Assembly (NCBI GenBank): GCA_016706545.1
Contig: JADJJK010000077.1
Location: forward strand, 186,001-250,000
Direction of reading: 5' to 3'
DNA from: Myxococcales bacterium
Lineage (GTDB): Bacteria; Myxococcota_A; Polyangia; Haliangiales; Haliangiaceae
DNA: 64,000 nt
Under the pieces are notes generated by a model. That model had not been told where the DNA came from and searched no databases. It worked only from the letters and a program-made list of their open reading frames with translations. The translations under genes were made by a program, and so were the position numbers. This document shows, one piece after another, positions 43,024-53,944 of the stretch (its first letter is position 1; every line of letters begins with the position of its first letter).

Positions 43024-43992
43024 ATGGTTCGCCGAATCGTCATCGCTATAGCCCCGTTCTGCCTGGCGCCCGTGGTGGGTCTAGCTCAGCCCCTGCCGGA
43101 AGGTACGGCCGAGGCCAACGCGCTGTTCGACGAGGGCAAGCGCCTGCTCGTCGAGGGAGACGTCGAGAATGCGTGCCCCAAGTTCGAGGCGAGCCTGGCG
43201 CTGATCGATCGGCTCGGCGTGCGCTTGAACCTCGCCGATTGCCACGAGAAGGCAGGAAGGACCGCCACGGCGTGGGCTGAGTTTCGGGAGTCCGAGGCGC
43301 GGGCCGCGAACCAGCCAGACCGCGCCGCATATGCCCGCCAGAGAGCGGAGGCGTTGCTACCGAGACTCGTGACGCTGAAGGACTCACTCTCTGCTGCGAG
43401 TAGATCCCGCGAGATGAACGTGCGCTGCGATGGTGCAGAGATCCCCGCCGAGGCGCTTGGATCCCCTCGGCCAATCGATCCCGGCAGCTACACGATCGAA
43501 GCCTCGGCTCCCGGGTTCCGCGCGTGGTCGATGCGCGTAGACGCCACGCAGCCAGGCTCCGTAGTTGCAGTGGAAGTGCCGCCGCTCGAAGCCACGCGGG
43601 CCCTGGGTCACGTCGACAAGGGGAGAGCGACCAGGGCCGCCAAGGGCGGCGCCTGGCACGAGCGAAGGCGGCTGGAGTTGATCGTCGGCGCGAGCGGCGT
43701 GGCCGCGTTCGCGGTGGGCGTCGGACTCGGGATCAAGGCGAACTCTACCTGGGATTCCGCAGCCGGACACTGCGATGCTCGTGGCGTCTGCGACGTCGAG
43801 GGCATCGAGATCAATGACCGGGCACGCCTGTACGGCAACATTGGCACCGCGGTGGGAGGACTCGGCCTGGCAGCCGTGATCACCGGGGCCGTCCTGTACA
43901 TCACAGCGCCGGCTGCGCGCCCCGTGGTCGAGCATGCCTACCTCCAAGCGCATGGTGATCAGGCGGGGATCGGGGTCCTCGGCCGGTTCTGA
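43024..43992 (+). CDS. Secreted TPR/PEGA-like protein downstream of the kinase
   Basis: A 322-residue exported protein of a type common beside myxobacterial kinases. The signal peptide (MVRRIVIAIAPFCLAPVVGLAQ) is followed by a TPR-like helical unit (ANALFDEGKRLLVEGDVENACPKFEASL, quoted here only by its ends ANALFDEG and FEASL) with CHEKAGRTATAW. A PEGA-like beta stretch (IDPGSYTIEASAPGFR) and two C-terminal hydrophobic segments (LIVGASGVAAFAVGVGLGI and GLGLAAVITGAVLYI) come after. It probably senses or relays envelope state to the upstream kinase; this is inferred from neighbourhood. Confidence 0.78.
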   Translation: MVRRIVIAIAPFCLAPVVGLAQPLPEGTAEANALFDEGKRLLVEGDVENACPKFEASLALIDRLGVRLNLADCHEKAGRTATAWAEFRESEARAANQPDRAAYARQRAEALLPRLVTLKDSLSAASRSREMNVRCDGAEIPAEALGSPRPIDPGSYTIEASAPGFRAWSMRVDATQPGSVVAVEVPPLEATRALGHVDKGRATRAAKGGAWHERRRLELIVGASGVAAFAVGVGLGIKANSTWDSAAGHCDARGVCDVEGIEINDRARLYGNIGTAVGGLGLAAVITGAVLYITAPAARPVVEHAYLQAHGDQAGIGVLGRF

Positions 43993-44148
43993 TCAGATCG
44001 GTTGGGATGGGCGCTGCGGCTGCAAGCTGTGGCGAGGGTACATGGGCTCTTGGGTACAGCAAGTGCGGCTTGTCCGAAGTCAACGTCGCGTCCCGGAGGC
44101 GGGGGGCATGGCCACGACGTGGTGGCTCGGCCGCGCAGGGGAGGCGTG

Positions 44149-44154
44149 CTAGGC
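44149..44154 (+). promoter_or_regulatory. TAGGCT -10-like hexamer before the selenoprotein candidate
   Basis: Located seven to twelve bases before ATG 44162 (six intervening bases), the leaderless-type spacing seen elsewhere in the window. No Shine-Dalgarno. Confidence 0.4.
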
Positions 44155-44161
44155 TGGCGTG

Positions 44162-44542
44162 ATGGCGATTTCTCTGCGCGATGCCGAAGATGAGCTGGCT
44201 GGTCTTCCTTTGGTTGCCGCGGTGGCGGGCACCATGGCCGAGATGAAGGCGCTGCGGGACCGGTGTCTGGAGGCAGATCTGCCGGCGACGGTGGGGTGCC
44301 CGGTCGGCGCCGGCAAGGGTTGAGGGACCAAGACGCACCTCCTGGTCGAGGAGGACGAGCTTCCCAGGCTGGCCGAGCTGTTGCGCGCAGGCTGGAATGA
44401 CGCGCTGGCCCGGGAGGGGCTGGCTCCGGTGGCGCCGGTCGATGGCGCCGAGGACTCGGAGCACCCGGCGTGTCCGGCTTGTGGGACGGCGGCGGCGCTC
44501 GTGGACGGGGCGTGCAGCGACTGCGGCCTGATGTTGGGCTGA
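44162..44542 (+). CDS. Candidate selenoprotein: DUF2007-like domain plus zinc ribbon, in-frame TGA at codon 54
   Basis: A 126-residue frame broken only by TGA 44321-44323, read here as selenocysteine (Sec54). Residues 15-45 (LPLVAAVAGTMAEMKALRDR, then LEADLPATVG) resemble the DUF2007 signal-transducing fold. Cys46-Pro then leads to GAGKG-Sec-GTKTHLLVEED, so Cys46 and Sec54 form a possible redox pair. A linker follows, then a C-terminal zinc ribbon CPAC (104-107) and CSDC (118-121). The frame and amino-acid style continue unbroken past the TGA to the final TGA at 44540. A SECIS-like hairpin starts at the next base. The alternatives are a nonsense mutation of a TGC codon or two short peptides. 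Sec machinery must lie elsewhere in the genome. No named selenoprotein family is recognised. Confidence 0.68.
44324..44365 (+). promoter_or_regulatory. Putative bacterial SECIS hairpin
   Basis: Directly after TGA 44321-44323. Upper stem CCTCCT (44338-44343) pairs perfectly with AGGAGG (44349-44354) around the loop GGTCG. A short middle pairing (44334-44335 with 44356-44357) and a lower helix GGGA (44324-44327) with TCCC (44362-44365) complete a 42-base hairpin. The loop begins 21 bases after the TGA. The E. coli fdhF element also presents GGUC in its apical loop at similar distance, where the G and U are read by SelB. Confidence 0.65.
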
Positions 44543-44770
44543 GGTTGGGCCGAGGTTGGGGCGAGGTCGGCAGGCAGCGGAAGCTGGGCGGAGCGGGCCG
44601 AGGTCGGCCGGCAGCGGCAACCGGGCCGAGGGTTGGGTCGAGGTTCGGCGGCAGCCGGCCCCAGGCTTGGCCACCAGCCGGCGGCCGCCGTGCCAAGCGG
44701 CCCGAGGCTTGGGCGGCAGCCGGCTGCCTGCGAGGCTGGCGCCGCGGCGGCGGGGGGGGGCCGGCCACCC
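44543..44770. repeat. Low-complexity GC-rich degenerate repeats
   Basis: No gene is supported between the selenoprotein candidate and prfC. The DNA is made of drifting units such as gaggttggg, ggccgagg and cggcagccgg, and includes a run of nine or more G near 44751-44760. It looks like an expanded simple repeat, not coding DNA. Confidence 0.6.
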
Positions 44771-44815
44771 GCGTCTCCCTGGGCGTGCGCCCTTTGCATC
44801 TGTGCAAATCCCAAG

Positions 44816-44821
44816 TAGATT
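44816..44821 (+). promoter_or_regulatory. TAGATT -10-like hexamer before prfC
   Basis: TAGATT ends nine bases before ATG 44831, with no recognisable Shine-Dalgarno between. Confidence 0.4.
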
Positions 44822-44830
44822 CCGCGATCC

Positions 44831-46438
<1,608 letters not shown>

Positions 46439-46475
46439 CCGAGCGGGCGATTTCAGCGGCTTGTGCCGGGGCCAC

Positions 46476-46552
46476 CTCAGGCCACCGGGGCCACCTCAGG
46501 CCACCGGGGCGACCTGGGGCCACCGGGGCCACCGGGCCACCGGGTTGGGCGC
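46476..46552. repeat. Tandem ggccaccggggccacctca-type repeats
   Basis: A gene-free stretch between prfC and clpS contains repeated ggccaccgggg and ccacctcagg units, each about 9-18 bases, four to six copies. No coding potential. Confidence 0.75.
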
Positions 46553-46666
46553 GCTCTCCCTACAGTCCCTGGGCCCTGCTACCCGCCGCGTCAGCTACCC
46601 GAAATCGCGGGGTGCTCCGGCGCTGCGCAGGCTACATAGTGGCCTTGGGTCTCGATATAGTTCCGC

Positions 46667-46672
46667 TATGGT
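46667..46672 (+). promoter_or_regulatory. TATGGT -10-like hexamer before clpS
   Basis: TATGGT ends seven bases before ATG 46680. It overlaps a first possible ATG at 46668, which argues for ATG 46680 as the translated start. Confidence 0.4.
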
Positions 46673-46679
46673 AGTCCGC

Positions 46680-47021
46680 ATGTCCGACGAGAAGCGACCT
46701 TCGAAGCCGCGCCCTTTGGGCGACCGGCAAACCGGGCTCATCCTCGACGAGCGCACGCGGACCAAGCAACCGCCGCTGTACAAGGTGCTCTTGCACAACG
46801 ACGACTACACCACGCGGGAGTTCGTGGTGTGGGTGCTGCAGACCGTGTTCCACAAGAGCGATGACGAGGCGGTCGCCATCATGTCCCATGTCCACAACCA
46901 CGGCGTCGGGGTGGCTGGGATCTACACGTTCGAGGTCGCCGAGACCAAGGTCACCAAGACCTTGCACCTTGCCCGAGCCCAGCAGTACCCGCTGCAGCTC
47001 ACGATCGAGCCCGCCGACTAG
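46680..47021 (+). CDS. clpS: ATP-dependent Clp protease adaptor ClpS
   Basis: A 113-residue adaptor that delivers N-degron substrates to ClpAP. ATG 46680 (MSDEKRPSKPRPLG) is preferred. The core motif YKVLLHNDDYTTREFVVWVL at about 38-57 contains the Asn-Asp-Asp N-end rule pocket, followed by HNHGVGVAGIYTFEVAETKV. It lies 63 bases upstream of clpA, the usual order and partner. Function is secure from sequence and context. Confidence 0.97.
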   Translation: MSDEKRPSKPRPLGDRQTGLILDERTRTKQPPLYKVLLHNDDYTTREFVVWVLQTVFHKSDDEAVAIMSHVHNHGVGVAGIYTFEVAETKVTKTLHLARAQQYPLQLTIEPAD

Positions 47022-47084
47022 CTCGCGCTGGCGTCGGGCCTCGTGCCCGCGCCATCCGAGCCGAGACGAGGAAAGGACCAAGTC

Positions 47085-49388
<2,304 letters not shown>

Positions 49389-49627
49389 CAGGTCTCAGGC
49401 CGCCGGGTCGTCGCGAGCTCTACTTCGGCGGCAGGCCCAGTTCGTTGCCGTATCCACTAGGGATCGTGGCTGGGAGCGAACGGGTCTGGACGTGGCTCAA
49501 GGATGCTTCCCAGCATGAACTTCTTCATGGCCAGCTCGCACGCATCGAGCGTGGCGCCCGCGTCATGGAGATCTGCGGCATCTCGCGCGCGGAGGGGCGC
49601 GCCAGCCCTCCACGGTCGTGGCGGGTG

Positions 49628-49710
49628 GCCTGTCAGGCGCGGCCGGGCGCGGCCAGGGCGCGGTCAGGGCGCGGTCGGGCGCGGTCAGGGCGCGGTCAGG
49701 GCGGCGACGA
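49628..49710. repeat. Tandem gcgcggtcagg-type repeat at the 3' end of the PATAN gene
   Basis: Six to seven copies of an 11-12 base unit (gcgcggtcagg, gcgcggccagg, gcgcggtcggg), running into the stop codon at 49685-49687. The rest of 49389-49627 shows no supported gene. Confidence 0.8.
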
Positions 49711-52219
49711 TGCCGCTCCAGGTCTCGCGATCGAGATAGCCGGTCCGCGGCAAGCGGTGCTTGGCCTGGAACTTCAAGATCGCCGAGCGCGTGCGCTTGC
49801 CATAGCGATTGTCGGTGGGGCCCGGATCGTAGCCGAGGCGCCGCAGCGCGTTCTGCGCGTTGCGGACGCTCATGCCCACCATGGCCTCCCCTTCCGGGGG
49901 CTGGGCCTCGTCGTTGGCGGGGAGGCCTTGGTCGCTTTCCTCGGCAGGCGCTGGCCGCGCAGGGGGCGCAGCCGTGCTGCCTGGGTTCGCGCCTTCGCGC
50001 GAAGCCGCGGACGCAGCAGCCGGCGCGGGCGCAGCCGGCGCGGGAGCAGGCGGCGCAGCCGGCGCAGCCGGCGCAGGCGGCGCAGCCGACGCGGGTTCGG
50101 CGGCGGTGTGGACCGCGGCCACCGGGGCGCTGGCGGCTGATGGATGAGTCGCCTTCTTGCCGTCGCCGCGTGCCAGCAGGAACACGATCGCGCCGCCCAC
50201 CGCGAAGGAGATGGGGATGGCCGCCCAGAGGAAGCGGGTGGGCCGCTCCGGGGCGTTCGAGTTCCGGACGGTGGCGGCGGCCAGCAGGTTGGCGATGGAG
50301 CCCACCCACTCGCTGGAGACGTCTTGCAGATCGGTGAGCACGCGAAACCTGTAGACTCGCGGCAGGCCGAGCATCAACGTCAGGGCCTCCGCGCCTTGCT
50401 TGCCGCCGGAGTGGGCGCCAAGGACGTATCCTGCCTTGAGCCGGATCTCGCCCACCGAGTGGGCTTCGCCGTCGAGCAAGATCAGGCGCGAGTGCTGGCG
50501 GGTCACGGCCAGGACCTCCAGCAGCGTGCGCAGGTCGAAGTCCATGAGCGTGCCGTCCATCAGCGGCACCAGGTCGGCTGGCTGCGCCTCGAGCATCGTG
50601 GAGGCTGCTCGCGTGCCGAACGCCCGTGGCACCGGCGGCAGCGACTTCACGGTGGCGCGCGCGGGCGGCGCGCTCGGGGGCGACGCCGCGTCATCGGCCG
50701 GGGCGCGGGCCGCCGCGCTGGCGGCCTGCTCGGCGAGCGCCGCGGCGTCCGGAAGCGCGCGCACGGTCTCTCGCGTGAACGCCTTGGGCACCGCGCGGGG
50801 TACCGCGTGGCGCTCGGGTGCGCCGTGCGCGGGGTGGCGGTCGAGCGGGCCGCCGACCAAGGTCGGCGGCTCTAGCTCATCGTCGCCCAGGTCGTGGTGG
50901 TCGGGCTCAGCGGCGAACTCGCTCCCGTGCGCGTCGCCGGGTTCGTGGTCGGTGGCGGCGGGCAACAGGTGCAGGAGCAGCTTCTCGAGCGTGCCAACTG
51001 GCAGCTCCGGTCCGACGCTGTCGGTCAGCTTGAGCAGCCGGAACCAGTGGGGCGCGGTCAGGCGCACCATGAGCTGCATGGCAGGCAGCCCCGTGGTGGT
51101 GCTCGCTGCGGCAGACACCACCACGCCGGCCTTCACCCGGATCGAGCCGACCACCGCGTGCTCATCGCAGAGCTGCAGCTCGCAGTACTGGCGCCCCACC
51201 GCGACGGTCTGCAGCAGGGTGGGGACATCGAAGTCGGCCAGCGAGCCCTCCATGATCGGGATGCCGGCGGCCTCGGCCGCGGTGGCCGCGGCGGGCACCG
51301 GCTGCTCGGTGCCGCGGGCCGGCCGTGTGCGGCCGGCGCGGTCGGCGCGGTCGGCGCGGTCGTTGGCCGGCGACGCCGAGGGGAACACGATCTGCGCGAC
51401 GTCCGCCAACGCCGCGGTGGAGTCGAGGTCCGCGTCGACGCGGAACGCTGCGAACTGGAAGCCGTCGCGCGAGTGCATGAGCTGCGAGATGGCGGCCATG
51501 CCTTCGATGTTCCCGGCGCGCGCGGACACGATCTTGCCGCTCTTGACCCACACCGAGCCGACCTGGGCGCCGGCTTCGCTCAGCACCTCGAGCTCGATGC
51601 AGCTCCGGCCAAGGCCGATGACCTGCAGCAGCGTGGCCAGATCGAACTCATCCAGGCGCCCTTCCATCATCCGGATGCGAGCGCCCGTGCCCTGCGCCAG
51701 GAGCGGCGGCCGCGGTGCGCTGGCGACGTTCATCGCGCTGGAGGTGCGGGCCGGGCGCCGAAAGATCCCTTGCTTGGTCGCGTCGCCAGCGGACCTCCCA
51801 GCGGCGGCCACCGACGCGCTGTCTCGCCGGGGCCTTGGCTCGGGCACCGCGTGCGCCTGGCTCTGCGAGGGCGGCGCCTGGGAGGGCGGCGCCGACGAGG
51901 CGCGGGCGCGCCGTCCGCGGCCCATCTCCGGCAGCTCATCCACGGAGGCGAGCGCCGTGGACATCACGAAGTCGAGCGGCTCGCGCAGCAAGCGGAAGCG
52001 CGCGTTCTGGGCCGCGTTCATGAGCACGTGCAGCGCGTTGTGCCCGTGCAAGGAGCCAGCGGTGGCGGAGACCACGCGCCCGGCCTTGAGCACGAGATAT
52101 CCGACCATCACTCCGTCCGGTCCCGTGACCTCGAGGCGCAGGCTGGAGCGCCCGAGGCTCGTGACATCGGCGAGGCTGGCCAAGTCCAGATCGGCGAGGG
52201 AACCGGCGAGGAGCGTCAT
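49685..52219 (-). CDS. Four PATAN (DUF4388) domains, TM helix and peptidoglycan-binding domain
   Basis: An 844-residue protein from ATG 52219, which overlaps the globin stop (ATGA). Four DUF4388/PATAN domains, each with a GxLxDFDL.TLLQ start and GRSCLELEV-like strand, lie at about 1-75, 180-245, 318-385 and 549-615, joined by Pro/Ser linkers. A membrane segment (WAAIPISFAVGGAIVFLLA) is at about 661-680. After a Pro/Ala-rich spacer a PG_binding_1 domain (VRNAQNALRRLGYDPGP, GKRTRSAILKFQAKHRLP) forms the last 65 residues. So cytosolic PATAN domains, which are often in two-component and gliding proteins, would be tethered across the membrane to peptidoglycan. Linkage to a globin is unusual. Confidence 0.85.
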   Translation of the reverse strand: MTLLAGSLADLDLASLADVTSLGRSSLRLEVTGPDGVMVGYLVLKAGRVVSATAGSLHGHNALHVLMNAAQNARFRLLREPLDFVMSTALASVDELPEMGRGRRARASSAPPSQAPPSQSQAHAVPEPRPRRDSASVAAAGRSAGDATKQGIFRRPARTSSAMNVASAPRPPLLAQGTGARIRMMEGRLDEFDLATLLQVIGLGRSCIELEVLSEAGAQVGSVWVKSGKIVSARAGNIEGMAAISQLMHSRDGFQFAAFRVDADLDSTAALADVAQIVFPSASPANDRADRADRAGRTRPARGTEQPVPAAATAAEAAGIPIMEGSLADFDVPTLLQTVAVGRQYCELQLCDEHAVVGSIRVKAGVVVSAAASTTTGLPAMQLMVRLTAPHWFRLLKLTDSVGPELPVGTLEKLLLHLLPAATDHEPGDAHGSEFAAEPDHHDLGDDELEPPTLVGGPLDRHPAHGAPERHAVPRAVPKAFTRETVRALPDAAALAEQAASAAARAPADDAASPPSAPPARATVKSLPPVPRAFGTRAASTMLEAQPADLVPLMDGTLMDFDLRTLLEVLAVTRQHSRLILLDGEAHSVGEIRLKAGYVLGAHSGGKQGAEALTLMLGLPRVYRFRVLTDLQDVSSEWVGSIANLLAAATVRNSNAPERPTRFLWAAIPISFAVGGAIVFLLARGDGKKATHPSAASAPVAAVHTAAEPASAAPPAPAAPAAPPAPAPAAPAPAAASAASREGANPGSTAAPPARPAPAEESDQGLPANDEAQPPEGEAMVGMSVRNAQNALRRLGYDPGPTDNRYGKRTRSAILKFQAKHRLPRTGYLDRETWSGIVAALTAP

Positions 52220-52728
52220 GACGTCCGGACTCCAGGGCCGACGACCTTCTGCACCAGCGCGGTGGAGGACTCCATGGGCTGCACGCTGAGGCGGCCCATC
52301 TTCATCGTGGTGGCGAGCAGGCCATAGACCTTGGTCCAGGCGGCTCGCGCGTTCTTGTCGAACTTCTTGCCGAGCCCGTAGTCCAGCGTCCAGATCAGCG
52401 CTTCTCCGACGGTGGCGTAGGTGGAGTCCGGGATGTGATACAGGTCGGAGTGGCGGCGGCCGAGCGCCAGGACCACCAGGAACAGATCGTCTTCTTCTTC
52501 CACGTTCTGTCGCCACGCCGACTCGGGCCAGTCGAGTGACTTCACGACGAAGGCGAGCATGGCCACGAGCTTGCGCTTCTGGGACGCCATGTCGCTCTTG
52601 AAGTACTCACGATATGCAGGTGCCAGCTCGAACAGGCGCCTGTAGAACAGGTCCGCGGCGGTATCCGCGATCGGCACCACGAGGCGCCAGCTATCGAGAA
52701 TGGCCTTCTTGTCTGCGTCACTAAGCAT
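52216..52728 (-). CDS. Single-domain haemoglobin (globin)
   Basis: A 170-residue haem protein that should bind O2/NO. The helical globin fold begins MLSDADKKAILDSW. The proximal haem ligand is His93 in GRRHSDLYHIPDSTY, followed by the G/H helix EALIWTLDYGL typical of single-domain and flavohaemoglobin globins. No FAD/NAD domain is present. It is translated immediately before and overlapping the PATAN/PG-binding gene, so an oxygen-sensing input to that membrane protein is a reasonable inference. The C-terminus extends about 25 residues beyond the usual globin. Confidence 0.93.
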   Translation of the reverse strand: MLSDADKKAILDSWRLVVPIADTAADLFYRRLFELAPAYREYFKSDMASQKRKLVAMLAFVVKSLDWPESAWRQNVEEEDDLFLVVLALGRRHSDLYHIPDSTYATVGEALIWTLDYGLGKKFDKNARAAWTKVYGLLATTMKMGRLSVQPMESSTALVQKVVGPGVRTS

Positions 52729-53099
52729 CTGGCGCTCCTGGAGAGAGCCCCAGTTACCTGCTCGGCGCTCGACCTGTCAAGGAACGCCCTCTGGCGAGCC
52801 AATGTCACCTGGTAGCAGGAGCGAGTGCTGCGTATTGGTTGCACTGCAAACGCAACGTTTTAGTCCGGGACCAACATAGCGCGCGTCGGTGCCTGCACTT
52901 ACCGTTGCCCGCGTAGTCGTGGTCCACGCCGCGGTGCGCGCGACCAGCGCGCGACCAGCGCGCGGCCCGGCGCGCGGCCCGGCGCGCGGGCAGCGGTCTG
53001 TCAGTGTTCGACGTCGCGCGAGTGTGGGCTTGATCGCGATCTTTTTGGCGAGCGTCACCTGCTGGCCGGGCGGTCGCGAAGCTGGCGTATGCTGGGCGG
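52729..53099. other. Gene-free stretch with short GC-rich repeats
   Basis: 371 bases between the divergent globin and lipoprotein genes. It holds both 5' regions and, near 52939-52992, repeats of gcgcgaccagc (two copies) and gcgcggcccg (about three). No open frame with coding features was found. TATGCT at 53088 is the likely -10 of the rightward gene. Confidence 0.7.
53088..53093 (+). promoter_or_regulatory. TATGCT -10-like hexamer, leaderless-type spacing
   Basis: Ends six bases before GTG 53100, with no Shine-Dalgarno. Confidence 0.42.
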
Positions 53100-53666
53100 G
53101 TGTCGTGCCGAGCATGGGAGGTCTTGTCATCAGGAGGGGCGCTGCTCTGCGGCGCCACCCTGCTGGCCGCGTGCTCGGACTCGCTGAGCGACCGGTTCTC
53201 CGTGCAGCAGGAGGGGGAGGGGTACTTCGTGCGCGAGAAGCGCGGCTGGTTCTCCGCCATCTACCCGTGCAAGCCCAGCTTCTCCAAGGTGGTGTTCGGC
53301 GCAAGCCAGGTGCGGATGATCCACAGCGCTTGTGACAGCGAAGGTCAGGCCTTCTCGATCACGTTCGGCCGCTTCATGGTGCCAGAGCTGGCGGAGCCGT
53401 CGGCCGAGCAGGTGTACGAGGCGGCGGTTCGCGGGCTGGAGAGCTGGCGGCAAGCGCCGCGCTCGCAAGCTTCGCTGGCCACGGTGGCGGGCCGCCCGGC
53501 GCGCTACCTGACGTTCTCTGGAATCGACGGCGCGGCGGTCAACGCCCACATCTGGTTTCTGTGGGCCGAGGAGCAGCGCGCCATCTATCAGGTCATGGCG
53601 GTGGGCACCGCCGGCCCGACGGAAGGGGAACGGCTGGCCAGGTCGCTGGTGGTGCCTTCGCCGTAG
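53100..53666 (+). CDS. Lipoprotein of unknown function
   Basis: A 188-residue exported lipoprotein starting at GTG 53100. LLCGATLLAACSDS provides the lipobox (Cys about 25). The mature domain has two cysteines (IYPCKPSF and HSACDSEG) and a beta-rich core with AHIWFLWAEEQRAIYQVM. It resembles short myxobacterial lipoproteins of unknown role; I cannot name the family. It is followed within 40 bases by a tiny membrane protein on the same strand. Confidence 0.65.
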   Translation: MSCRAWEVLSSGGALLCGATLLAACSDSLSDRFSVQQEGEGYFVREKRGWFSAIYPCKPSFSKVVFGASQVRMIHSACDSEGQAFSITFGRFMVPELAEPSAEQVYEAAVRGLESWRQAPRSQASLATVAGRPARYLTFSGIDGAAVNAHIWFLWAEEQRAIYQVMAVGTAGPTEGERLARSLVVPSP

Positions 53667-53688
53667 CCTGGGCGGCGCTGGCGTGTGC

Positions 53689-53694
53689 TAGCGT
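53689..53694 (+). promoter_or_regulatory. TAGCGT -10-like hexamer before the small membrane protein
   Basis: Ends seven bases before ATG 53702. Confidence 0.38.
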
Positions 53695-53701
53695 AAACGG
53701 C

Positions 53702-53806
53702 ATGGCTCACGAACCTCCCAAGAAGTTCCGCTTTGACCGGCTGCTCATCATGGTGCTGGTGCTCGCGGGGCTCGCTGCCGGCGCGTACTTGTTCATGAAT
53801 CGCTGA
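53702..53806 (+). CDS. Small single-TM membrane protein, 34 residues
   Basis: A 34-residue protein: a basic N-terminus (MAHEPPKKFRFDR) followed by one hydrophobic helix (LLIMVLVLAGLAAGAYLF) and MNR. TAGCGT seven bases before the ATG gives it its own likely promoter. Typical of bacterial small membrane proteins. Its function is unknown, and coding status is inferred from the sharp n-region/helix organisation. Confidence 0.55.
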   Translation: MAHEPPKKFRFDRLLIMVLVLAGLAAGAYLFMNR

Positions 53807-53810
53807 CCGG

Positions 53811-53930
53811 CCAAAGCGCGGCCAGAGCGCGGCAGGGCCCGGCCAGGGCCAAAGCGGCCCGGGCCAAAGCAGCCAGGGCCAGCCAGGCCCGGCGCGGCCA
53901 GGTCGTCGCACGGGCCACCATGCGGCGGTC
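53811..53930. repeat. Degenerate ggccaaagc/ggccaggg repeats
   Basis: About 120 bases of short direct repeats (ggccaaagcg, ggccagggcc, gcccggcc) between the small membrane gene and the 3' end of the fusion gene. No coding frame. Confidence 0.65.
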
Positions 53931-53944
53931 GCGAGCCGCGGCGG

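Noticed and set aside
44321..44323. TGA 44321 as a simple stop of a 53-residue protein
   Set aside because: Not excluded, but the same frame runs on for 72 more codons into a zinc ribbon with a SECIS-like hairpin, so Sec insertion explains more.
49410..49610. Possible minus-strand remnant (ATLDACELAMKKFMLGS...)
   Set aside because: About 50 residues of sensible-looking peptide end at a stop, but no start, motif or family could be supported.
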